DNA of 46,679 bases from a virus: positions 1 through 46,679 of IMG/VR virus record IMGVR_UViG_3300015261_000155. One strand, written 5' to 3'. Shown here piece after piece: positions 21,364 through 29,860 of the stretch (within the stretch, counting starts at the first letter, position 1; each line of letters opens with the position of its first letter). The translations under genes and the position numbers were made by a program. The notes beneath the pieces are model-generated. The model did no database searches. It saw only the letters and a program-made list of their open reading frames with translations, and had not been told where the DNA came from.

Positions 21364-21390
21364 TTACCTTATAGATGTGTGGGTATTCAT
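21364..21390 (-). CDS. 8-codon leader minigene
   Basis: ATG-started ORF MNTHTSIR then TAA, preceded by a perfect AGGAGG about 7 nt upstream. The last codons are ATA AGG, both rare in enterobacteria, and they form the ribosome site of zinc-ribbon gene B six nt before its ATG. Stalling or recycling here would control the downstream gene. Confidence 0.45.
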   Translation of the reverse strand: MNTHTSIR

Positions 21391-21532
21391 TGTATCCCTC
21401 CTGACTTTCATTTGCTCACTTATTGTTCAGTCATGCTTTTAGTAAGGTGAAAAGGTCTGTACAAGGCTTTGCCCCTTCGAAGGATGCTTAAACATCCAAG
21501 TGAGAAAACTTTTCTTTATTACTTGATTAACA

Positions 21533-21561
21533 AGCCACTGGCATCCGCGAGTGGCTTTTTT
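21533..21561 (+). terminator. Intrinsic terminator before the glycosyltransferase genes
   Basis: AGCCACT (21533-21539) pairs with AGTGGCT (21550-21556), followed by six T. Confidence 0.8.
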
Positions 21562-21573
21562 ATTGGAGTGAAT

Positions 21574-23031
21574 ATGCAGGTCACTATCGATGGTGTCCCG
21601 TATGCTCCTGCTTGCGCTTCGTCGTCTCGGATCGGCATTGCTGTAACGACCCATAACCGTGCTGACGTTCTGAAGCGTGCGCTTGAGCAGCACATGAAGT
21701 ATTTACCTGCCGGCACGCTGATGGTTGTTATTGATGATGGTTCGAAACCTGCAGCGGTATTGCCTGACGGCGTGCAGCAGCTTCGGCATGAAACATCGCT
21801 CGGCATTGTTGCATCGAAGAACGCCAGCTTAAATGTGCTGATGGATGCCGGGTGTGAGCACCTTTTTCTGTGGGACGATGACGCCTGGCCTGTTGCTGCT
21901 AACTGGCACCTGCCTTACATCGAATCACCAGAGCCGCACCTGTCTTACCAGTTTCTTGATCTGGCTGGTCCACGCAAACTGAATGACCTCGAGGTGCTTT
22001 ACCGTGACGATCGGCATGTGGCTTATACCGGGCAGCGCGGTGTGATGCTGTATTACCATCGCAGCGCTATTGAGAAGGTTGGCGGATTCGATTCGGTCTA
22101 CGGACGCGGCATGTATGAGCATAGTGACCTTGCCCTGCGCATACACAATGCAGGGCTGACGACATGGGCGTTCGCCGATGTGGTTGGCTCGGACAAGCTC
22201 ATTCACTCACTGGACGAACATGAACAGGTTGAACGTTCGGTACCGCGTCCGGATCGTGAAGAGCAGGTTAAGCGCAATGTTCGAATTCACAACGAGAGAC
22301 GTGACAGCGGTTATACCGGTTACGCCGAGTACCGGCAGCAGCGTGATGTGGTGATCACTACATTGCTGACCAGTCAGCCAGATCCGCAGCGTGGTACGAA
22401 AATGACAGCCTCGCCTGACATGCTGGCTAAATGGGCGGCTTCGCTTCGTCAGTGTGGGCGTATAGCGCTGGTGGATGAACTGAAGGCGGCCCCGGCTGAC
22501 GTTGAACTATGCCGCGTTCATGATGTGAAGATGAACGTTTACTTCCGGCGCTGGCTGCACATCTGGCAGCATCTTCGCGATCACCCTGATTACCGGTTCG
22601 TCTGGTGCACCGATGGTACCGATGTCGAAATGCTTCGCGCACCGTGGGATGAAATGCAGCCCGGCAAGGTTTATGTCGGATCAGAACCGAAGACATACGC
22701 CGACGCCTGGGCAAAGCAGAATCATCCGGAGCGTATCTATCAGGAATTCATTGAAGCGCATCGCAACGATGTGATGCTCAACGCTGGTCTGCTGGGTGGT
22801 ACCCGCGCCGATGTAATGGCGTTCGCTCACGGCATCATCCGTCTTTACTACCGGATCGAGAGTTATCGGTTCTGGAAGAAAGAACAGTCTGGCGCCGCGG
22901 TGGGCGACATGCTGGCGTTCGGCATTGTCGCGCAGTCATTCGCTGACAGGATGGTCACCGGCCCGAAGGTTCACACCGTTTTCAAAACTGATGGTATCGG
23001 TAAGGAGTCAGCATGGTGGAAACACAAGTGA
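21574..23031 (+). CDS. Two-domain glycosyltransferase (GT2 type)
   Basis: Encodes 485 residues from the ATG at 21574 (GGAG close upstream). Residues ~18-240 form a GT-A fold family 2 domain: RIGIAVTTHNRADVLKRALE, MVVIDDGSKPAAVL, the metal-binding DDD in FLWDDDAWPV, and GRGMYEHSDLALRIHNAGL as acceptor-side motif. Residues ~270-485 form a second domain with NVYFRRWLHIWQHLRDHPDY, VWCTDGTDVEML and NAGLLGGTRADVMAF. That pattern resembles a nucleotide-sugar enzyme with a DGTD motif. It has no membrane segment, unlike O-antigen-modifying GtrB. Position just before packaging genes suggests the virion or phage DNA as target; this is inference. Confidence 0.85.
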   Translation: MQVTIDGVPYAPACASSSRIGIAVTTHNRADVLKRALEQHMKYLPAGTLMVVIDDGSKPAAVLPDGVQQLRHETSLGIVASKNASLNVLMDAGCEHLFLWDDDAWPVAANWHLPYIESPEPHLSYQFLDLAGPRKLNDLEVLYRDDRHVAYTGQRGVMLYYHRSAIEKVGGFDSVYGRGMYEHSDLALRIHNAGLTTWAFADVVGSDKLIHSLDEHEQVERSVPRPDREEQVKRNVRIHNERRDSGYTGYAEYRQQRDVVITTLLTSQPDPQRGTKMTASPDMLAKWAASLRQCGRIALVDELKAAPADVELCRVHDVKMNVYFRRWLHIWQHLRDHPDYRFVWCTDGTDVEMLRAPWDEMQPGKVYVGSEPKTYADAWAKQNHPERIYQEFIEAHRNDVMLNAGLLGGTRADVMAFAHGIIRLYYRIESYRFWKKEQSGAAVGDMLAFGIVAQSFADRMVTGPKVHTVFKTDGIGKESAWWKHK

Positions 23032-23606
23032 AGTTCGTTGTGGTTGGCCACCATGCCCGGCGAGCGCAGGCAGAAAAGCTGGCTGAATCACTGGCTGCTT
23101 ATCTGCTTGTCGATGAGAGTGACCTGGGGGCGAACTGGAATCATCGCCGCGCGCTGGAGTGGGCTGCCGCGCAGGACAGTCTGGTTGTTGTAATTGAGGA
23201 TGATGCGCTGCCGGTGAAAGGGTTCCAGGCGCTGGTCACCGAGTGGCTTAATCGCTTCCCTGATTCCCTCATCAGCTTCTATCTCGGTACCGGTCGCCCA
23301 CCACAATATCAACTGGAGATAGCTACGAAGCTAATCACCGCCGATCGTGTGAGGGCAGACCATATTTACATGCAACGTCTGGTGCATGCCGTTTGCTACA
23401 GCGTTCCGCCAAAGCTAATACCAAAAGTGCTGGCACGCTGGGACGCGGGTAAGCCTGCTGATTATGCTGTGGGCGATGCCTGCGGTGGCCCGGTGATTTA
23501 TCCGTGCTTCTCGCTGGTGGATCATGCTGATGGTGATCCGGTAGAGAAGCACCCTGACCGCCAGCCGCGCCACGAGCGCAGGCGTGCATGGAGGTTACAT
23601 GGCTAA
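23013..23606 (+). CDS. Glycosyltransferase-like protein (GT25-like)
   Basis: Encodes 197 residues. It contains VKFVVVGHHARRAQAEKLAE, a NWNHRRALEWAAAQD segment, and a metal-binding VVVIEDDALPVKGFQALV, which matches the EDD signature of GT-A enzymes such as family 25. The C-terminal part YAVGDACGGPVIYPCFSLVD completes the sugar-binding side. AAGGAG precedes the ATG. It overlaps the preceding glycosyltransferase by 19 bp, so they are co-translated and probably act on one product. It may add or initiate a sugar chain. Confidence 0.75.
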   Translation: MVETQVKFVVVGHHARRAQAEKLAESLAAYLLVDESDLGANWNHRRALEWAAAQDSLVVVIEDDALPVKGFQALVTEWLNRFPDSLISFYLGTGRPPQYQLEIATKLITADRVRADHIYMQRLVHAVCYSVPPKLIPKVLARWDAGKPADYAVGDACGGPVIYPCFSLVDHADGDPVEKHPDRQPRHERRRAWRLHG

Positions 23607-23967
23607 GCTGACCACATTAAAGCCACGCCTGAAGGTTATCGATACGAGCCGCATAAAGCCTGTATACGGTGAGCAACGACGCATCAGCGGAAGTGCCCGT
23701 GTCGGCCTTAAGCGTCGAATCTGGGTGCGTGATGGAGGACGATGCTGCATGTGTTCACGTGCTGTTGACCTGCACGAGAGTGAGCTGGATCACCGCATCG
23801 CGCTTCAGTTCGGTGGTGACAACTCAGAACGTAATCTGTGGACGCTCTGCGTAGAGTGCCATGCCGGGAAGTCTGCGCGCGAAGCGGCGGCAGGTCAGCC
23901 TGATGAAAAAGCGCTGAAACATGCCGTGCAGGAAGGCGATCAGGGTAATGATTTCATAGCACTTTGA
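23599..23967 (+). CDS. HNH endonuclease, packaging-associated
   Basis: Encodes 122 residues. Zinc pairs C49-C52 and C84-C87 bracket the HNH core D64-H65 (SELDHRIALQFGGDN) and N79 (SERNLWTLC). In HK97-like phages an HNH protein next to cos and the terminase is needed for efficient cos cleavage and packaging. GGAGG precedes the ATG at 23599; an ATG at 23584 would add five residues. The start overlaps the glycosyltransferase stop region by 8 bp. Confidence 0.9.
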   Translation: MAKLTTLKPRLKVIDTSRIKPVYGEQRRISGSARVGLKRRIWVRDGGRCCMCSRAVDLHESELDHRIALQFGGDNSERNLWTLCVECHAGKSAREAAAGQPDEKALKHAVQEGDQGNDFIAL

Positions 23968-24144
23968 ACCAGATGTGAAAGCCTGTCGCATGCAGATGAG
24001 AAATAGTTGCATTTGAAATCATTCTCATTTGATTGAGATCCATTCTCAACAACCGGGGGGGATGACCGGTTATAAACGCCGCTCGCGCTGGACACCGCAC
24101 CCCCTCTCACGCACAGAAAAAATTCCCCTCTGGAGGGTATAAAC
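23968..24144. other. Candidate cos region
   Basis: A 177-bp gene-free gap between HNH and terS, the place of cos in HK97-type phages. CATTCTCA occurs twice (24020-24027 and 24041-24048) exactly 21 bp apart. AACCGG/CCGGTT (24051-24056 and 24066-24071) is a symmetric element that could be the nicking site. The cut position cannot be told from sequence alone. Confidence 0.5.
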
Positions 24145-24645
24145 ATGTTAACAGCGCAGAAGCGGAAATTCGCGTTGGCGCTGATGTCCGGTATGTCTCA
24201 GAAAGGTGCGGCAATTCAGGCGGGTTATTCAGAGAAATCCGCGCGCTCAAAGGGTTCGCAGCTGGCAAAAGACCCGGAAGTCATCGCCTTTATCGACAGA
24301 AAAAAGAGAGAGGTCATTGAGACAGACGATGAACCTGCCTGCCGGAGAAATGTTTATACCCCAGCAGTAAACAACACGGAACGAATCCCGGTACCGGAAT
24401 CTCCACCAACATCGGGTGCTTTTGATGATCCACTCAAATTTCTCATGTCCGTGATGAACGACGCCACGAAAGAAATTGACGTACGCAAAGATGCTGCTAA
24501 GGCCATGCTGCCCTACATTCACCCTAAAAAAGGGGAAACAGGGAAAAAAGAGGCGCGAAACGCCGCCGCGAAGGTTGCCGCAGGTGCCAGCAAGTTTGGA
24601 TCCATGGCGCCGCCAAAACTGGTGGTAAATAATAAGGGAGGGTAA
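24145..24645 (+). CDS. terS: Terminase small subunit
   Basis: Encodes 166 residues. The N-terminal helix-turn-helix LTAQKRKFALALMSGMSQKG, AAIQAGYSEKSARSKGSQLA is the typical Terminase_2-like DNA-binding domain that recognises the packaging site. A middle oligomerisation helix (DPLKFLMSVMNDATKEIDVR) and a basic, Ala- and Lys-rich C-terminus (EARNAAAKVAAGASKFG) follow. GGAGGG precedes the ATG and forms part of a short hairpin. Lies directly after the candidate cos. Confidence 0.9.
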   Translation: MLTAQKRKFALALMSGMSQKGAAIQAGYSEKSARSKGSQLAKDPEVIAFIDRKKREVIETDDEPACRRNVYTPAVNNTERIPVPESPPTSGAFDDPLKFLMSVMNDATKEIDVRKDAAKAMLPYIHPKKGETGKKEARNAAAKVAAGASKFGSMAPPKLVVNNKGG

Positions 24646-24648
24646 TGC

Positions 24649-26307
24649 ATGGCAAAGTGGTCCACAGCATGCCCCGACTGGGAAGCCCTTCTGGTTGCCG
24701 GAGAGTCTATTATCCCGCCGCCGATCTTCCCGGATCAGGCAGAGCAGGCGCTGGGTATTTTCCGGGAACTGCGCGTTTCCGATCTGCCGGGCAAACCCAC
24801 GTTCGGTGAATGTTCTGAAACATGGGTGTTTGACTTCGTGAAAGCCATATTCGGCGGTTATGAGGCTGATACCGGAAATCAGCTGATCCGGGAATACGGG
24901 CTGCTGATTTCCAAGAAGAACACCAAATCGACCATCGCGGCGGGCATTATGCTGACCGCGCTGATCCTGTGCTGGCGGGAGGACGAAGAACACCTGATCC
25001 TGGCACCAACAAAAGAGGTCGCCGATAACAGCTTCAAGCCTGCTGCCGGCATGATCCGTGCCGACGAGGAACTGTCGGACATGTTCCAGATACAGGACCA
25101 TATCCGTACCATTACTCACCGGGTGACGCGCAACACATTAAAAGTTGTGGCGGCGGATACCGACACTGTATCCGGGAAGAAGTCCGGTCGTATCCTCGTG
25201 GACGAACTCTGGTTGTTCGGTAAGCGCGCTAACGCTGAAGCCATGTTTATGGAAGCGCTTGGCGGGCAGGTATCTCGTAACGAAGGATGGGTTATCTACC
25301 TCACCACGCAGAGTGATGAACCACCGTCAGGCGTGTTTAAAGAACGTCTCGATTACTGGCGCGATGTGCGTGACGGCAAAATCATCGATCCGAAAACACT
25401 GGGCATTCTTTATGAGTTCCCGGAGAGCATGATCCAGAGCAAGGCTTATCTTGCACCTGAAAATTTCTATATTACCAACCCGAACATCGGCCTGTCCGTC
25501 AGCCCCGAATGGATAGCCGATAATCTCCGCAAGAATCAGGCAAAAACTGACGGTACGCTGCAGCAGTTTCTGGCGAAGCACCTCAACATTGAGATCGGCC
25601 TGAACCTGAGAACCGACCGCTGGGCGGGTGTTGATTTCTGGGAGCAGCAGGCGCAGCGCGTGAGTTTTGAAGATCTACTGCGGCGCGCCGAGGTCATCAC
25701 TGTCGGGATAGACGGCGGGGGACTTGATGATCTGCTGGGCTTTTCAGCTATCGGGCGTGACACGGAAACGCGTGAATGGCTGTGCTGGTGTCATGCCTGG
25801 GCACATGAAATAGCGATCAGGCGTCGCAAAAGTGAAGAATCAAGGTTCAACGATTTCGTAAAAGCCGGCGACCTTACCATTGTGAAGCGCGTCGGTCAGG
25901 ATACTGAAGAAGTGGCGGAATATGTCAGCCGGATCCACGTCGCTGAGCTGCTGGACAAGATAGGCATTGACCCGTCAGGGGTCGGACAAATACTCGACGC
26001 GCTGATTGAGGCGGACATTCCTGCCGATGCGGTGGTGGGCGTGAGTCAGGGCTGGCGTCTCGGCGGCGCGATCAAAACCACAGAGCGCAAGCTTGCCGAG
26101 GGAGTGCTGATCCATGCCGGACAGCCACTGATGGCATGGTGCGTGGGTAATGCCAGGGTTGAGCCGAAGGGTAACGCCATTCTCATCACCAAACAGGCCA
26201 GCGGTAAGGGCAAGATTGACCCGCTGATGGCGCTGTTTAACGCTGTCTCGCTAATGGCCCTAAATCCTGAGGCGAAAAAGCAGGACTACCAGGTACATTT
26301 CATATGA
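24649..26307 (+). CDS. terL: Terminase large subunit (HK97 type)
   Basis: Encodes the 552-residue packaging motor ATPase and nuclease. The N-terminal ATPase has a Walker-A-like segment LLISKKNTKST (about 85-95) and Walker B RILVDE (181-186), with a coupling motif in WVIYLTTQSDE. The C-terminal nuclease has acidic clusters in TVGIDGGGLDDLLGFSAIG and DKIGIDPSGVGQILDALIEA. The sequence follows the HK97-like terminase family (Terminase_1). A terminator after the gene separates it from the capsid gene. Confidence 0.95.
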   Translation: MAKWSTACPDWEALLVAGESIIPPPIFPDQAEQALGIFRELRVSDLPGKPTFGECSETWVFDFVKAIFGGYEADTGNQLIREYGLLISKKNTKSTIAAGIMLTALILCWREDEEHLILAPTKEVADNSFKPAAGMIRADEELSDMFQIQDHIRTITHRVTRNTLKVVAADTDTVSGKKSGRILVDELWLFGKRANAEAMFMEALGGQVSRNEGWVIYLTTQSDEPPSGVFKERLDYWRDVRDGKIIDPKTLGILYEFPESMIQSKAYLAPENFYITNPNIGLSVSPEWIADNLRKNQAKTDGTLQQFLAKHLNIEIGLNLRTDRWAGVDFWEQQAQRVSFEDLLRRAEVITVGIDGGGLDDLLGFSAIGRDTETREWLCWCHAWAHEIAIRRRKSEESRFNDFVKAGDLTIVKRVGQDTEEVAEYVSRIHVAELLDKIGIDPSGVGQILDALIEADIPADAVVGVSQGWRLGGAIKTTERKLAEGVLIHAGQPLMAWCVGNARVEPKGNAILITKQASGKGKIDPLMALFNAVSLMALNPEAKKQDYQVHFI

Positions 26308-26325
26308 CAGTTACGTCAGTTCACG

Positions 26326-26346
26326 ACCCGCTCCGGCGGGTTTTTT
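26326..26346 (+). terminator. Intrinsic terminator between terL and the capsid gene
   Basis: ACCCGC-TCCG-GCGGGT followed by six T. Confidence 0.8.
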
Positions 26347-26365
26347 CGTTTCAGGAGGCAGCTAA

Positions 26366-28306
26366 ATGACGCTTAATCGCGCATGCACCCTCATGACGGT
26401 GAAGGCAGTAAACGAGGATGAGCGGATTATTACCGGCATCGCCTCCACGCCATCGCCTGACCGTGACGGGGACATTATGGAGCCGGAGGGGGCAAAATTT
26501 CGCAGCGACACCCCGTTCCTCTGGCAGCATGACCGCTCACAACCTATCGGCACCTGCACCCCAAAAATGGTGAAAGGCGGGCTGGAAATCAGTGCAAAAC
26601 TGGTGAAGCCAACCCCTGATATGCCATCCCAGTTAGTGGCCCGCCTCGATGAGGCCTGGGCGTCCATTAAAGCCGGGCTGGTTCGTGGGCTCTCTATCGG
26701 CTTTCGCCCGATCGAATACTCCTTTCTGGATGAAGGCGGCATCCGCTTTTTGTCCTGGGATCTTCTTGAAGTCTCGGCAGTGACCATTCCGGCGAACGCC
26801 GAATGCTCGATCAATACCGTTAAATCTTTCGACCGCCAGTTACTCGCCGCGGCAGGCAATGAGAAACCGGTGGTTAAAGCAACTCAATCCGCTGGCGCTA
26901 CAGCACACAAAACCAATATCAAAAAAGGAAACGACCCGATGAATATAGCAGAACAGATCAAAAGCTTTGAAGCGAAGCGTGCGGCGCTGGCGGCTTCCCT
27001 CGCTGACATTATGTCGAAGGCTGCCGAAGACGGCCGGACCCTGGACAGTGAAGAAGAAGAGGGCTACGACAACACCTCCGCTGAAATTAAATCCGTGGAT
27101 GCGCACCTGAAACGCCTGCGCGACATGGAATCCAGCATGGCCCAGACAGCCAAACCAGTCAGCAAAGCCGCCGGTGGTGATGTGAATGTGGTGGCGACCA
27201 GCGCGCCGGGCATCATCCGCGTTGAGCAGAAGCTGGAAAAAGGGATCGCATTTGCCCGCTTTGCAAAATCGCTGGCGGCCGCAAATGGCAGCCGCTCCGA
27301 AGCGCTGGAAATCGCCCGTAAACAGTACCCGGACGATCCGAAACTGCATCACGTTCTCAAGGCGGCAGTCGGCGCAGGTACCACCACTGACCCGAAATGG
27401 GCTGGCGCGCTGGTAGAATATCAGGAATATGCGCAGGATTTCGTCGAGTTCCTGCGACCGCAGACCATCATTGGCCGCTTCGGGCAGGGTAATATCCCGG
27501 CGCTGCGCCAGGTGCCGTTCAATATCCGTATTCCGGCGCAGACTTCCGGTGGTTCAGCGAACTGGGTAGGTCAGGGCAAAGCGAAGCCGCTGACAAAGTT
27601 TGATTTTGAGTCGATCACGTTCAGCTTCGCGAAAGTGGCGGCCATCGCGGTACTGACAGACGAGCTGATCCGCTTTTCCAACCCGGCCGCCGATGCGCTG
27701 GTGCGTAATGCCCTGGCCGAAGCAGTCATTGCCCGTCTCGATACGGACTTTATCAGCCCGTCAAAAGCGGAAGTGGCTAACGTCTCGCCAGCGTCCATCA
27801 CCAACGGCATTGTCGCGGTATCATCCACCGGCAATCCAGATGATGATGCGTCTGCTGCATTTGGTGTATTTGTTGAGGCCAACCTCCAGCCGAACGGTGC
27901 GGTCTGGCTTATGTCCAGCACCACCGCACTGGCACTATCCATGCGTAAAAACGCGCTGGGACAGAAAGAGTATCCTGAAATGACGCTGATGGGCGGAACC
28001 TTCCAGGGGCTGCCGGTTATCGTTTCCCAGTACGTCGGTAACCAGCTGGTGCTGGTGAACGCGCCGGATATTTATCTGGCCGATGACGGTGGTGTTGCAG
28101 TGGATATGTCACGTGAAGCGTCACTCGAAATGCAGAGCGATCCGACCGGGGACAGCGTAAACGGCACGGGTACCGAGCTGGTTTCCATGTTCCAGACCAA
28201 CAGCGTGGCTATCCGCGCCGAGCGCTGGATCAACTGGAAGCGCCGCCGTACCGCTGCCGTTGCGGTAATTTCCGGCGTGAACTACGGCACCATCCAGACC
28301 AGCTAA
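26366..28306 (+). CDS. Fused prohead protease and major capsid protein
   Basis: Encodes 646 residues in one frame. Residues ~10-160 are an HK97-type prohead protease (S78-like): ITGIASTPSPDRDGDIMEPE, LWQHDRSQPIG with the catalytic His, and LLEVSAVTIPANAECSI with the catalytic Ser. Residues ~192-265 are a charged coiled-coil delta/scaffold domain (IAEQIKSFEAKRAALAASLA). Residues ~275-646 are the HK97-fold capsid protein (FVEFLRPQTIIGRFGQGN, LMGGTFQGLPVIVSQYV, NSVAIRAERWINWK). An internal ATG at 26939 with AAAGGA upstream could give free capsid protein (455 residues). HK97 encodes these as separate genes. Confidence 0.92.
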   Translation: MTLNRACTLMTVKAVNEDERIITGIASTPSPDRDGDIMEPEGAKFRSDTPFLWQHDRSQPIGTCTPKMVKGGLEISAKLVKPTPDMPSQLVARLDEAWASIKAGLVRGLSIGFRPIEYSFLDEGGIRFLSWDLLEVSAVTIPANAECSINTVKSFDRQLLAAAGNEKPVVKATQSAGATAHKTNIKKGNDPMNIAEQIKSFEAKRAALAASLADIMSKAAEDGRTLDSEEEEGYDNTSAEIKSVDAHLKRLRDMESSMAQTAKPVSKAAGGDVNVVATSAPGIIRVEQKLEKGIAFARFAKSLAAANGSRSEALEIARKQYPDDPKLHHVLKAAVGAGTTTDPKWAGALVEYQEYAQDFVEFLRPQTIIGRFGQGNIPALRQVPFNIRIPAQTSGGSANWVGQGKAKPLTKFDFESITFSFAKVAAIAVLTDELIRFSNPAADALVRNALAEAVIARLDTDFISPSKAEVANVSPASITNGIVAVSSTGNPDDDASAAFGVFVEANLQPNGAVWLMSSTTALALSMRKNALGQKEYPEMTLMGGTFQGLPVIVSQYVGNQLVLVNAPDIYLADDGGVAVDMSREASLEMQSDPTGDSVNGTGTELVSMFQTNSVAIRAERWINWKRRRTAAVAVISGVNYGTIQTS

Positions 28307-28343
28307 TCAACTCCGGAGGGCGGGGGAAACCCCGCCATATTGC

Positions 28344-28511
28344 ATGGCAAAAATCAGATATCTGCAACGCACGCACGACTCCATTCCCGGTGATGAAAAA
28401 AACGTGGATGACCAGTGCGCAAGGGTGCTGGTACTCCTGGTTAAAGCTGAGTTCACCGACGGAAAGCGCGCTGGTGGCGGAAAAAAGAAAAATAACGCGG
28501 GTGGCGGCTGA
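28344..28511 (+). CDS. Small protein between capsid and portal genes
   Basis: Encodes 55 residues: MAKIRYLQRTHDSIPGDEKN, VDDQCARVLVLLVKAEFTDG and a basic Gly/Lys tail. GGAGGGCGGGGG lies about 15 nt upstream. Stop and portal start overlap by one base (TGATG). Small proteins of this kind occur between these genes in related phages; the role is unknown. Confidence 0.7.
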   Translation: MAKIRYLQRTHDSIPGDEKNVDDQCARVLVLLVKAEFTDGKRAGGGKKKNNAGGG

Positions 28512-29860
28512 TGTGGAATCCTTTAAGGCGAAAAGCAAAGGCGCTGCAACAACCCGCCAGCCAGGGAGCATGGACCTCACTGTTAAGTTTTGTCCGTGAA
28601 CCCTTTGCCGGTGCGTGGCAGCGTAACCTCGAAATTAATCAGAACACCGTGCTTTCCTTCCACGCTGTGTTTTCCTGCATATCGCTTATTGCCAGTGATA
28701 TTGCCAAGATGCCGCTGCGAATGATGCGCCGTGACTCAAACGGTATCTGGAAAGAAAGCAGTAGCGGTAAAGCCGCGGCGATTTACAGACGACCCAATGC
28801 ATATCAGAACCGCATTCAGTTTTTTGAGTGCTGGCTTAACTCGAAGCTTTGCCACGGTAATACCATTGCTCTGAAGATCCGTAATACCCGTGGCGAAATC
28901 ACAGAGCTTCGCATTCTGGACTGGAACAAAGTGACGCCACTGGTGGCGGACGACGGCTCCGTTTTTTACCAGATAAACCCTGACAACATGGCGGGCGTGG
29001 AATCATCCGTCACCGTTCCGGCGCGTGAGGTTATTCATGACCGCTTCAACTGTCTGTTTCATCCGCTCGTCGGACTTTCACCCGTTTACGCCGCCGGGCT
29101 TGCTGCGATGCAGGGCCATCATATTCAGCAAAACTCAGCTTTCTTTTTCCGCAATGGCAGCAAGCCAAGCGGGGTTATTGAAGTGCCTGGCAACATCACC
29201 GAGGAAAATGCGCGCGTCCTTAAAGCGAACTGGGATACGGGCTACACAGGTGAGAATGCAGGAAAAACAGGCCTTTTGAGCAATGGTGCCAAGTACAATC
29301 CGGTCTCTATGTCTGCTGATGATGCGAAGGTGGTTGAGCAGCTTCAGATGTCAGCCAAAATTGTTTGCTCGGCATTTCATGTCCCGGCATATAAAGCCGG
29401 CATTGGTGAGCTTCCCTCTTACGACAACATTGAGGCACTGGAGCAGCAGTATTACTCACAGTGCCTGCAGACGCTGATTGAGTCGATCGAGTTGCTGCTG
29501 GATGAAGCGTTTGAGCTTGAAGGTGATACCGGTACCGAGTTTGATGTGAGCGCGCTTTTGCGTATGGACAGCGAACGCCGGATCAAAACGCTGGGGGAAG
29601 GTGTAAAAAACACCATCCTTACACCGAATGAGGCGCGACGCAGTGAGAACCTGCCCCCCGTCACTGGCGGCGATGAGCTGTACCTGCAACAGCAGAACTT
29701 TAGTCTGGGCGCACTTGCGCGCCGCGATGCCTCAGACGATCCCTTTGGTAAATCCAGCCAGTCATCGCCGCCATCAACATACAGTGATGAAGGTAAGGCG
29801 CTGTCTGATGCAGAGCAGTCAGCGGCCAAAGCCATGATCAGAGGATTACTCATCAAATGA
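28511..29860 (+). CDS. Portal protein (HK97 type)
   Basis: Encodes 449 residues forming the dodecameric DNA entry port. Family features are NTVLSFHAVFSCISLIASDI near the N-terminus, YQNRIQFFECWLNSKLCHGN, PLVGLSPVYAAGLAAMQGH, and the C-terminal DSERRIKTLGEGVKNTILTP, NEARRSENLPPVTGGDEL. All match HK97-like portals. It lies in the expected order next to the capsid gene and overlaps the following gene by 4 bp. Confidence 0.95.
   Translation: MWNPLRRKAKALQQPASQGAWTSLLSFVREPFAGAWQRNLEINQNTVLSFHAVFSCISLIASDIAKMPLRMMRRDSNGIWKESSSGKAAAIYRRPNAYQNRIQFFECWLNSKLCHGNTIALKIRNTRGEITELRILDWNKVTPLVADDGSVFYQINPDNMAGVESSVTVPAREVIHDRFNCLFHPLVGLSPVYAAGLAAMQGHHIQQNSAFFFRNGSKPSGVIEVPGNITEENARVLKANWDTGYTGENAGKTGLLSNGAKYNPVSMSADDAKVVEQLQMSAKIVCSAFHVPAYKAGIGELPSYDNIEALEQQYYSQCLQTLIESIELLLDEAFELEGDTGTEFDVSALLRMDSERRIKTLGEGVKNTILTPNEARRSENLPPVTGGDELYLQQQNFSLGALARRDASDDPFGKSSQSSPPSTYSDEGKALSDAEQSAAKAMIRGLLIK

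Noticed and set aside
24000-24050. Fur-box-like sequence (AATCATTCTCATTTG)
   Set aside because: Partial match only; position between HNH and terS and the exact 21-bp repeat fit a terminase-binding region better.
24247-25119. 290-residue minus-strand ORF opposite terS and terL
   Set aside because: It is a shadow of two strongly supported packaging genes and shows no independent motif.
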